From positions 136,501-200,500 of the forward strand of contig NZ_PZPO01000002.1 in the NCBI RefSeq assembly GCF_013306565.1: 64,000 bases of DNA, read 5' to 3'. Source of the DNA: Hyphomicrobium sulfonivorans. GTDB taxonomy: Bacteria > Pseudomonadota > Alphaproteobacteria > Rhizobiales > Hyphomicrobiaceae. A program made the translations under genes and the position numbers. This document shows, in pieces, positions 18,789 through 26,367 of this stretch (within the stretch, counting starts at the first letter, position 1; every line of letters begins with the position of its first letter). Below the pieces are notes generated by a model. It had not been told where the DNA came from. It was given only the letters and a program-made list of their open reading frames with translations, and did no database searches.

Positions 18789-18941
18789 ATGACCGACCCG
18801 AATGAGGAAGAGCGCGAGCGTCTGAGGCGGCAGCGTATGCGTTCGTTGGCGATCGCGTTTGCCCTGATCGCGCTCGTGGGGCTGTTCTATGCGGCAACGA
18901 TCGTCCGCCTGGGCGGCAATGTTTTCAACCGGCCGATGTGA
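18789..18941 (+). CDS. CoxF-like small membrane protein of the cox cluster
   Basis: The 50-residue product has a charged N-terminus (MTDPNEEERERLRRQRMR), one transmembrane helix (SLAIAFALIALVGLFYAATIV) and a short RLGGNVFNRPM tail. Small proteins of this design sit at this place, between ctaB and ctaG, in many alphaproteobacterial cox clusters and are called CoxF. GCAGGA lies six bases before the ATG. Probably an oxidase-associated or assembly peptide in the inner membrane; the exact role is unproven. Confidence 0.88.
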   Translation: MTDPNEEERERLRRQRMRSLAIAFALIALVGLFYAATIVRLGGNVFNRPM

Positions 18942-18958
18942 CGGAAGGCGTCGATAGA

Positions 18959-19573
18959 ATGGATGAGATCAACGCACCACAGCAGGACAAGCGCCCAACG
19001 GGACGGCGCGACAATGCTGTCGCGTTGATCTGCGGTGCCATTGTGGTTGGCATGATCGGGGCTTCATTCGCCGCGGTTCCACTCTATCGGCTCTATTGCC
19101 AGGTGACCGGTTATGGCGGCACGACTCAGCGTGCTGAAGCGCTGCCCACCAAGGTGCTGGACCGCGTCGTTCGCGTACACTTCGACGCCAACGTCGCCAA
19201 GGAATTGCCGTGGACGTTTGAACCCGCGCAGCCGTGGATGGATGTGAAGGTGGGTGAAAACAACCTCGCCTTCTATCGCGCCACCAATACGTCGGATCAC
19301 GCCACCACCGGCACTTCGATTTACAACGTCACGCCGGACAGTGTCGGGCGGCACTTCGCCAAGGTGCAGTGCTTCTGCTTCAACGAGCAGCGTCTGGAGC
19401 CGGGGCAGTCGATCGACATGCCGGTGTCGTTCTTTGTCGATCCGGAGTTCGTCAGCGATGAGGAGACCGGCCATCTGTCGGAACTGACGCTGTCGTACAC
19501 GTTCTATCCGGTGACAACGCCAAGCAAGATCGGCGGGCAGGCAGGCATCGCCACGGAGGGACGCGGCGGATGA
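18959..19573 (+). CDS. ctaG: Cytochrome c oxidase assembly protein CtaG (Cox11)
   Basis: The 204-residue protein has one N-terminal helix (AVALICGAIVVGMIGASFAAVPLY) and a periplasmic domain with the Cox11 copper motif QCFCFNEQ and earlier YRLYCQVTGYGGTT. It delivers copper to the CuB site of subunit I. The ATG at 18959 is preceded by GGAAGG; a GTG at 18938 overlapping the coxF-like stop would add seven residues. It lies between the small gene and coxC in the usual order. Confidence 0.95.
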   Translation: MDEINAPQQDKRPTGRRDNAVALICGAIVVGMIGASFAAVPLYRLYCQVTGYGGTTQRAEALPTKVLDRVVRVHFDANVAKELPWTFEPAQPWMDVKVGENNLAFYRATNTSDHATTGTSIYNVTPDSVGRHFAKVQCFCFNEQRLEPGQSIDMPVSFFVDPEFVSDEETGHLSELTLSYTFYPVTTPSKIGGQAGIATEGRGG

Positions 19574-19721
19574 AAACCTGAACGCTGGAACGGGACACAC
19601 AGAATAACAGCCGCGGATCCTACGACCGATCCTTACGGACGGCGGCAAGGTTTCTCCCTGGGGGTGGAACCACACGATAAATGGATCGGGAGTACCATCG
19701 GGGACTACGGGAGAAACAACA

Positions 19722-20681
19722 ATGGCCGCGTCGCACGCGAAACAACACGATTATCACCTTGTAAATCCTAGCCCATGGCCGCTGACGTCATCGATCGCGG
19801 CGTTTGTGCTGATGTTCGGCGCTATCGTCTGGATGCGCTCGCAGGACGGCGGCGCCGGTATTTTCGGCGTCACAGGACCGTGGGTGTTCTGGCTTGGCTT
19901 CCTCGGCGTTGTTGCAAGCGCTGCTGCCTGGTGGCGCGATGTCATTCGCGAGGGCAATGAGGGCGAACACACGCCGGTCGTGCAGCTTCATTTCCGTTAC
20001 GGCATGATCCTGTTCATCGCCTCGGAAGTGATGTTCTTCGTCGCTTGGTTCTGGGCCTACTTCGATGTCGCCCTGTTCCCCAAGTCGGTACACGATCTTC
20101 TGAACACGACCGACCTTGTCGGGCAGGTTTCGCGCGATCAGCTTGTCGGTGGTCAGTGGCCGCCTGTTCCGGTTGAAGGCACTGGCGTGACGGTGCCTGC
20201 AACGGGTGCGGCAACGCCGGGCGTGTTCCAGCATACGTTTGATCCGTGGGGCATTCCGCTGCTCAACACGCTGATCCTGCTGGCATCGGGCGTCACTGTA
20301 ACGTGGGCTCACCACGCGATGCTCAAGAATGATCGCCGCGGCATCATTCTCGGCCTGCTGCTGTCAGTTTTGCTGGGCATGATCTTCACGTTCTTCCAGT
20401 GGTATGAGTATCAGCATGCCGCGTTCAGCTTCGCAGGCCATATCTATGGCGCGACGTTCTTCATGGCGACCGGCTTCCACGGATTCCACGTTATCGTCGG
20501 CACCATCTTCCTGCTGGTGTGTCTGATCCGTGCGATGCGTGGCGCCTTCACGCCCAAGGCTCACTTCGGCTTCGAAGCCGCCGCCTGGTACTGGCACTTC
20601 GTCGACGTGGTCTGGCTGTTCCTGTTCGCCTCCATCTATGTGTGGGGCGCTGGTCCGAATGCCGGTGGCGTAGGACACTGA
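19722..20681 (+). CDS. coxC: Cytochrome c oxidase subunit III
   Basis: The 319-residue protein has seven predicted helices typical of subunit III. Signatures are HDYHLVNPSPWPL at the start, RYGMILFIASEVMFFVAWFW and GFHGFHVIVGTIFL, and the C-terminal FGFEAAAWYWHFVDVVWLFLF. It is somewhat long for the family, the extra length lying in the loop before TPGVFQHTFDPWGIPLLNT. Subunit III stabilises the catalytic core and proton uptake. It is 148 bases downstream of ctaG. Confidence 0.97.
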   Translation: MAASHAKQHDYHLVNPSPWPLTSSIAAFVLMFGAIVWMRSQDGGAGIFGVTGPWVFWLGFLGVVASAAAWWRDVIREGNEGEHTPVVQLHFRYGMILFIASEVMFFVAWFWAYFDVALFPKSVHDLLNTTDLVGQVSRDQLVGGQWPPVPVEGTGVTVPATGAATPGVFQHTFDPWGIPLLNTLILLASGVTVTWAHHAMLKNDRRGIILGLLLSVLLGMIFTFFQWYEYQHAAFSFAGHIYGATFFMATGFHGFHVIVGTIFLLVCLIRAMRGAFTPKAHFGFEAAAWYWHFVDVVWLFLFASIYVWGAGPNAGGVGH

Positions 20682-20738
20682 CTCGGATGACGCATTCAGC
20701 CGGGCTCAGTTCGGGCTGAACGTCGAGTGGTTACGAAG

Positions 20739-20766
20739 CAGGGCGGCCCACTTTGGAGCCGCCCTG
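20739..20766 (+). terminator. GC-rich stem after coxC (weak terminator candidate)
   Basis: CAGGGCGGC / GCCGCCCTG form a 9-bp stem, 58 bases behind coxC. The T-run is poor, so termination is doubtful. Confidence 0.45.
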
Positions 20767-20883
20767 TGCCGTTTCAGGATGCTGTTTGCGGAGAACCGGC
20801 GCATTGCACATGGCTCCGTCACCATATCGAAATGGTCTCCTGGAACAGTGCTTGCGGTGAGTGATTGCCCCACCATTACATTC

Positions 20884-20980
20884 GTGCTTGCGGAAAAGTG
20901 GGCACCGGTTTTCCGATAAGAAGCACGAAGGAAAGCAGTGCTTCCGCAAAAGCGGATGCCGATTTTGCGACCGGAGACGC
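20884..20980. repeat. Dispersed 43-bp palindromic repeat, tandem pair
   Basis: Copy one (20884-20926) begins GTGCTTGCGGAAAAG and ends GAAGCAC; its middle is GGGCACCGGTTTTCCG. A diverged second copy begins at 20938 with GTGCTTCCGCAAAAG. The same unit occurs at 22914-22956, 32913-32955 and, inverted, 54641-54683. Each copy is intergenic and can fold on itself. Confidence 0.85.
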
Positions 20981-21079
20981 GGCGGAGCGGGTGGCTACTT
21001 CCCGCCTCTATAAAAATGCAGTGCCGCCATCTGTCGCCGTTCAGTACGGCCTGCAGGTCTGGTGCACAGGAGGCATGCG

Positions 21080-21454
21080 ATGGATACAGCGCCCAAATCC
21101 GTTTCACCGGTTTACGCGGCGATCACAGCGCGGTGTCCCCGCTGCGGAAAGGGGCCGCTGTTCAAGAACGTGCTTGAGCTGCGCGATGCCTGCAACCACT
21201 GTGGCCTTAACTACCGCTTCATTGATACCGGCGACGGCCCTGCCGTGTTCGGCATCTTTATTCTTGGCTTTCTGGTGTGCGGCGCCGCGCTCTACGTTGA
21301 GTTCACGTTCGAGCCGCCAACGTGGGTGCATTTCCTTTTGTGGGGCATCGGCACCCCGCTGATTGCTCTGGCGCTGTTGCGCTTCCTGAAAGCGCTGCTC
21401 ATCACACTGCAATATCGCAATCGCGCTGAAGAGGGCCGACTCGCTGACGAATAG
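21080..21454 (+). CDS. DUF983 family membrane protein
   Basis: The 124-residue protein has an N-terminal zinc-ribbon-like pair of Cys motifs (CPRCGKGPLF and CNHCGLNY) and two helices (AVFGIFILGFLVCGAALYVEF and WGIGTPLIALALLRFLKALLI). DUF983 genes are a standing member of alphaproteobacterial cox clusters; a role in oxidase biogenesis is presumed. AGGAGG six bases before the ATG settles the start. It lies between coxC and surf1. Confidence 0.9.
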   Translation: MDTAPKSVSPVYAAITARCPRCGKGPLFKNVLELRDACNHCGLNYRFIDTGDGPAVFGIFILGFLVCGAALYVEFTFEPPTWVHFLLWGIGTPLIALALLRFLKALLITLQYRNRAEEGRLADE

Positions 21455-21495
21455 CAGCGCGGGAAAATTCGGCGGCGAGACGTTGGGCTGGGCTT

Positions 21496-21539
21496 GGGGG
21501 ACTAGGCCGGGAAACTGGGTCGGGGGGACTGGGCCGGGA
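21496..21539. repeat. G-rich direct repeat (two 17-bp units)
   Basis: Two near-identical units, GGGGGACTAGGCCGGGA and GGGGGACTGGGCCGGGA, follow each other with a period of 27 bases in the gap between the DUF983 and surf1 genes. The many G-runs could form a quadruplex. Confidence 0.6.
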
Positions 21540-21803
21540 GCCAAGGCTTCGGACCGCTCGTGACAAATGTCAGGAGATCATCTGCGCTGCAACGGCTGCG
21601 GATGTGACGCGTTCAGCGCGGAGCAGGCTCCTATCGAGCGTCAAACAGCAAGCGGCGTGACGCAGATGGATGGACGCAGATTAAGGGACTTGCCTTATAG
21701 CGCGGTTGACCGCTTCCGGCTGAAAGGTGCATTTGCTGGCCTGTTGCGGGCGGCTGGGGCGTGAACAGTTCTGGCCGGGCGAACGGCCGGGAGTGTCTGA
21801 CTG

Positions 21804-22568
21804 ATGATTGCCACCATACGAAAACGGGGTTTGCTTTGGCCGACGATTGCAACGCTTGCCGGCCTTGCGCTGCTGATTTCGCTGGGCAACTGGCAGATGC
21901 GTCGGCTGGCGTGGAAGCAGCACCTCACGGAAAACATTACCGAGCGCGTGCACCGCGATCCGCTGCCGCTGGAAGCTGTCGATGCCGCTGCGGCGCGGGG
22001 CGACGATATCGAATACACGCGCGTGGCTGCGCAGGGGCAATGGCTGCACGACCGCGAAATGCATCTTTATGCGCTGGACGCGAGCCACGGGCCGGGCTTT
22101 TACATCATCACGCCGCTGAAGCTGGCCGATGGCAGCGTGCTGCTGGTCAATCGCGGCTTCGTGCCGAACGAACTGAAGGAGACCGCGCAGCGCGCTGAAG
22201 GGCTGGTCGCGGGCGACGTGCGCGTTGTCGGTCTTGTGCGTGGACCTGAGGCGCATGGCGCCTTCGTGCCGCCAAATGAGCTGAAGCGAAACATCTGGTA
22301 CTGGCGCGACATCGCCGCCATGGGAGCCGAAGCCGCCGGTGGCGCCGATGGCGGCACCGCGCATGTGCACGCCTTCTTCGTCGATGCCGAGAAGGAACCG
22401 GTGCCGCCGGGTGGATGGCCGATAGGCGGAACAACGCGGCTGGAGCTACCCAATCGCCACCTGGAGTATGCGCTGACCTGGTACGGTCTGGCGGCGACGC
22501 TCGTCGGGGTGTTCGCGGCTTTTGCCGTGGCGCGCTGGAGACGCAAGGGCACCGACGCAGGCACGTGA
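21804..22568 (+). CDS. surf1: SURF1 family cytochrome oxidase biogenesis protein
   Basis: The 254-residue protein has the SURF1 plan: N-terminal helix (LLWPTIATLAGLALLISLGNWQ, with the LGNWQ signature), a periplasmic domain with GFYIITPL and LLVNRGFVP, and a C-terminal helix (LTWYGLAATLVGVFAAFAVA). RHLEYALTWYGLA is the usual closing motif. SURF1 helps insert heme a into subunit I. Last recognised member of the cox cluster. Confidence 0.95.
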   Translation: MIATIRKRGLLWPTIATLAGLALLISLGNWQMRRLAWKQHLTENITERVHRDPLPLEAVDAAAARGDDIEYTRVAAQGQWLHDREMHLYALDASHGPGFYIITPLKLADGSVLLVNRGFVPNELKETAQRAEGLVAGDVRVVGLVRGPEAHGAFVPPNELKRNIWYWRDIAAMGAEAAGGADGGTAHVHAFFVDAEKEPVPPGGWPIGGTTRLELPNRHLEYALTWYGLAATLVGVFAAFAVARWRRKGTDAGT

Positions 22569-23053
22569 GGCCGCCCATCCCGTGCTCTGCCACCTGATCA
22601 GGGCCCCGCTACACCTCGCCGCCAAACCGCTGCGAATCGGAGGGCCGAGCGCGGCAAGTCCTACGCTTGCAGCTATCACGCACTGGCCTGGCGGTGCGGC
22701 ATTCTGTCGGCCGGACCGAGCGCGAGCGTGTGCCCCCGCCCACGCACGGCAATCGCCAGCGTCCATTTCGCGCTTGAAATAGAGCCCAACTCGAACGGAC
22801 GCGGCTTCTGGTCCTGTCTGCGTCAGGTGCTTTGGGTTAACCGGAAATCGCCTGTGCGGCAGGCGCTTCCGGGTGGTCAGGTTCGCTTGTAGGCACGTGT
22901 CTCGGGCTCTAAAGTACGGCGCGAAATCAGGGTGCCGGTTTCCGACAGGAAAGTACGGTCAAACGAAAAGATTAGGGGCGTTCTGCCAGTCCGCGCGGAA
23001 AGCGGAACACCCTATGCGGCTGCCCATCTGCTTCGCACGGAGAACGACGCGCT
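22569..23053. other. Intergenic region between surf1 and thrC
   Basis: This 485-base gap holds the diverged palindromic repeat at 22914-22956 and otherwise no gene, tRNA or terminator that I can support. Confidence 0.5.
22914..22956. repeat. Dispersed palindromic repeat, diverged copy
   Basis: A 43-base unit starting GTACGGCGCGAAATC and ending GGAAAGTAC aligns over its length with the other copies; the core GGTGCCGGTTTCCGA is kept. Confidence 0.6.
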
Positions 23054-24460
23054 TTGAACTACATCTCGACCCGGGGTGAAGCACCCTTGCTGGGCTTTGA
23101 AGACGTTGTGCTGGCGGGACTGGCCCGCGATGGTGGGCTGTATGTGCCGGAAACGTGGCCGACGCTCTCGCCTGAAAAGATCGCGTCGTTTGCCGGTATG
23201 CCGTTCGCCGATGTGGCCGCTGAGGTCATCGCGCCATTCACCGGCGGCGCCATCACCCGTGACGAACTGCGCGCCATGGCGGCCGACGCCTATTCCGGCT
23301 TTGGCCATTCTGCTGTGACGCCGCTTGTGCAGATCGGCCCCAACCGTTTCGTGCTGGAGCTGTTCCACGGCCCGACGCTTGCGTTCAAGGATGTGGCGAT
23401 GCAACTGCTCGCCCGCCTGATGGAGCGCGTGCTGGCTGCGCGCGGGCAACGTGCCACCATCGTCGGCGCTACTTCGGGCGACACTGGCGGCGCGGCGATC
23501 GAAGCTTTCCGCGGCTCGCCCCATGTTGATGTGGCGATCCTGTTCCCCGAAGGGCGTGTGTCGGATGTGCAGCGGCGCATGATGACGACGCCAACGGAAG
23601 GCAACGTTCACGCCATTTCCGTGCGCGGCAACTTCGATGATTGTCAGTCGCTCGTGAAGGCGATGTTCAACGATCACGGTTTCCGCGACCGCATTTCGCT
23701 GGCGGGCGTCAACTCCATCAACTGGGCGCGCATCGCGGCACAGGTGACATATTACTTCGTGGCCGGCGCGGCGCTGGGCGCGCCTTTCCGTCCGGTTTCG
23801 TTCGTCGTGCCGACCGGCAACTTCGGCGATATCTTCGCCGGCTATGTCGCCAAGCGCATGGGTCTGCCGATCGAGAAGCTGGTGATCGCCTCGAACGTCA
23901 ACGACATTCTGCCCCGCACGCTGGATAACGGCGCTTATCAGATGCGCGGCGTCGTCGCGACGTCATCGCCATCAATGGACATTCAGATTTCATCGAACTT
24001 CGAGCGCTACCTGTTCGAAGCATCGGGCCGCGACGCCCCGTTCATCCGCGCCAAGATGAGCGCGCTGCGTGAAACCGGCGGCTTCGACCTCGGCCCGGTG
24101 AAAGACGCGATGCGGCGCGAGTTCGGTGCGTCGGCGGCCAGTGAGCAGGACGTGGCGGAAGCTATAATGCGTACGCGGGCAGCGACCGGCTATGTCGCCG
24201 ATCCGCATACGGCGTGCGCGATTGTTGCCGCTGAGCGTGTTCTGGGCGAAGGCGGTGCGCCGCAGGTCGTGCTTTCCACTGCGCATCCGGCCAAGTTCCC
24301 CGACGCGATGGAGGACATCACCGGCGAGCGTCCTGGCCTGCCGCCACGGCTCTCGACGCTGATGACCGACAAGGAGCGGTTCACCACCATCGACAACGAC
24401 ATTGCCGCCGCGGAGGCTCATGTGGAGGCGCTGACGCGCGCAACCGCGGAGCGCACCTGA
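23054..24460 (+). CDS. thrC: Threonine synthase
   Basis: The 468-residue PLP enzyme converts O-phosphohomoserine to threonine. It starts with TTG (NYISTRGEAP follows), the position where relatives start, with GGAGAA nine bases upstream. PLP lysine motif: HGPTLAFKDVAMQ; phosphate loop: SGDTGGAA; VPTGNFGDIFAGY and VINSINWARIAAQ-like segments complete the fold-type II core. It belongs to the longer (fungal/proteobacterial) class. Its TGA overlaps the start of the peptidase gene (TGATG). Confidence 0.96.
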   Translation: MNYISTRGEAPLLGFEDVVLAGLARDGGLYVPETWPTLSPEKIASFAGMPFADVAAEVIAPFTGGAITRDELRAMAADAYSGFGHSAVTPLVQIGPNRFVLELFHGPTLAFKDVAMQLLARLMERVLAARGQRATIVGATSGDTGGAAIEAFRGSPHVDVAILFPEGRVSDVQRRMMTTPTEGNVHAISVRGNFDDCQSLVKAMFNDHGFRDRISLAGVNSINWARIAAQVTYYFVAGAALGAPFRPVSFVVPTGNFGDIFAGYVAKRMGLPIEKLVIASNVNDILPRTLDNGAYQMRGVVATSSPSMDIQISSNFERYLFEASGRDAPFIRAKMSALRETGGFDLGPVKDAMRREFGASAASEQDVAEAIMRTRAATGYVADPHTACAIVAAERVLGEGGAPQVVLSTAHPAKFPDAMEDITGERPGLPPRLSTLMTDKERFTTIDNDIAAAEAHVEALTRATAERT

Positions 24461-25728
24461 TGCCGGTTGAAATCACGACGCTGTCGAACGGCCTGCGGGT
24501 TGTGACCGATACTATGCCGCGGCTTGAGACAGTTTCGCTCGGGCTATGGGTCGGCACCGGGGCGCGCCACGAGAGCGAGCGCGAACACGGCATCTCGCAT
24601 TTCCTTGAGCACATGGCGTTCAAGGGCACCGGCACACGCACGGCGCAGCAGATCGCGGAAGAGATCGAGGCGGTGGGCGGCGACCTCAACGCCGCCACCA
24701 GCATGGAGACCACCGCCTATTACGCGCGTGTGCTGAAGGGCGACGAGAAGGTTGCGCTGGGTATCATCGCCGACATCCTGCGCAATTCCGAGTTTGGCCG
24801 GCCGGAGTTGGAAGGCGAACGGCAGGTTATTCTGCAGGAAATTGCTGCGACGCGGGATAGCCCGGACGATATGGGCTACGACTTCCTGCACGACGCGGCA
24901 TTCCCGGGCCAATCGGTGGGGCGGCCCATTCTCGGCACGCCGGAAAGCGTCGGCCGATTTACATCAGGGGATCTGCGGCGGTTTTTGGGGCGGCGCTATG
25001 GCCCAGCCAACATGGTGATCGGCGCCGCTGGCGCTGTCCGCCACGGAAATCTGGTTCGCCACGTTGAAGCCCTATTCGGAGACTTTGCTGACAAGAAGCG
25101 AACAACCCGCGAACGGAAGGCCAAATATGTTGGTGGCGTCCGTTTTTCGGAGAAATCCTTTGAGCAAAGCCATCTTCTGATCGGGTTTCCCAGTCCATCC
25201 TATCAGGACGAATCATTTTTTGCGGCTCAGGTGTTCTCGGGCCTGTTCGGTGGGGGCATGTCGTCCCGTCTGTTTCAGGAGGTGCGTGAGAAGCGCGGGC
25301 TTTGTTATGCAATCTACTCCTCGGCCTGGAGTTTGAGTGACACCGGGTTGTTTGCGGTTCATGCGGCAACGGGCACGGGACTGATGACGCAGCTCGTCGA
25401 CGTCGTGGGCGCTGAGTTCAAGCGTGCAGCCGAGCAGGCGCCGACGACAGCGGAGCTTGAGCGTTCCAAGGCACAGCTCAAGGCTGGGCTGTTGATGAGC
25501 CTGGAGAGTTCTTCGGCCCGCGCCGAGCAGGTGGCCCGCAACGTGATGATGCATGATCGTGTGCTCACCAACCGGGAGCTGATGGATAAGGTTGACGCCG
25601 TAACCGCGGAGGAAACGCGGGCGTTTGCGGCTAAGCTGCTATCGAACAAGGCGTCGGTATCGCTTGTTGGAAGTGGGAAGCGCTCGCGAAAATACGCCGA
25701 GCTTGCGGCTGCTACGGTCGGCACGTAG
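24460..25728 (+). CDS. M16 family zinc metallopeptidase (mitochondrial processing peptidase-like)
   Basis: The 422-residue protein carries the inverted zinc motif HFLEH at residues 47-51 and the distal Glu in ETTAYYARVL, so the active site looks intact. The C-terminal R/Y loop (GGGMSSRLFQEVREKRGLCY) is typical of M16B/PqqL-like peptidases related to mitochondrial MPP. The position directly after thrC, coupled by a one-base overlap, is conserved in alphaproteobacteria. Substrates are unknown. Confidence 0.93.
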   Translation: MPVEITTLSNGLRVVTDTMPRLETVSLGLWVGTGARHESEREHGISHFLEHMAFKGTGTRTAQQIAEEIEAVGGDLNAATSMETTAYYARVLKGDEKVALGIIADILRNSEFGRPELEGERQVILQEIAATRDSPDDMGYDFLHDAAFPGQSVGRPILGTPESVGRFTSGDLRRFLGRRYGPANMVIGAAGAVRHGNLVRHVEALFGDFADKKRTTRERKAKYVGGVRFSEKSFEQSHLLIGFPSPSYQDESFFAAQVFSGLFGGGMSSRLFQEVREKRGLCYAIYSSAWSLSDTGLFAVHAATGTGLMTQLVDVVGAEFKRAAEQAPTTAELERSKAQLKAGLLMSLESSSARAEQVARNVMMHDRVLTNRELMDKVDAVTAEETRAFAAKLLSNKASVSLVGSGKRSRKYAELAAATVGT

Positions 25729-25752
25729 CGCCTGTTAAGGGGGACACAGCCG

Positions 25753-26367
25753 ATGGCATTCCTGCGATCCAGCAGCATTCCGGACGTCAGCATTGCGCTG
25801 CGCGGTCGCGGCGTGTGGCTGCGGGCGCCGGTTATGGCCGACTATGTTGCGTGGGCGGAACTGCGCGCCGTCAGTCGCGACCACCTGACCCCGTGGGAGC
25901 CGCTGTGGCAGCGCGATGAGCTGTCCCGCAGCGCCTTCCGTCGCCGTGTGCGCTACTATCAGCGCGAGGCGCGGGAGGACATGGGCTATGCCTTCCTCAT
26001 TTTCTCCGAGGCCGATGATGAACTGATCGGCGGCCTGACCATGTCGAATGTGCGTCGCGGTGTGACGCAGTCGGCCGTGTTGGGCTACTGGATGGGCAAG
26101 CCGTTTGCCGGTCGCGGTTACATGACTGAAGCGGTGCGTGCGGTAGTGAATTTCGGCTTCGAGACGCTGCACCTGCACCGGCTGGAAGCTGCGACGATGC
26201 CGCACAACATCGCTTCCATTCGCGTGCTCGAACATAACGGCTTCCGACGTGAGGGCTTTGCGCGGGGCCTGTTGAGAATAAACGGCGCTTGGGAAGATCA
26301 CGTTCTGCATGCTCTCCTGTGTGATGAAGTCCCCCGTGATGTGGGCCTGGAGGCGCAGCTGGAATGA
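25753..26367 (+). CDS. GNAT N-acetyltransferase, RimJ/RimL-like
   Basis: The 204-residue protein has the GNAT fold of ribosomal-protein N-alpha acetyltransferases: VWLRAPVMADYVAW start, LIGGLTMSNV, GYWMGKPFAGRGYMTEAVRAV with the acetyl-CoA loop, and LEAATMPHNIASIRVLEHNGFRREG. It is 24 bases behind the peptidase gene and overlaps the next gene by ATGA. The acceptor, likely a protein N-terminus, is inferred from the family. Confidence 0.9.
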   Translation: MAFLRSSSIPDVSIALRGRGVWLRAPVMADYVAWAELRAVSRDHLTPWEPLWQRDELSRSAFRRRVRYYQREAREDMGYAFLIFSEADDELIGGLTMSNVRRGVTQSAVLGYWMGKPFAGRGYMTEAVRAVVNFGFETLHLHRLEAATMPHNIASIRVLEHNGFRREGFARGLLRINGAWEDHVLHALLCDEVPRDVGLEAQLE

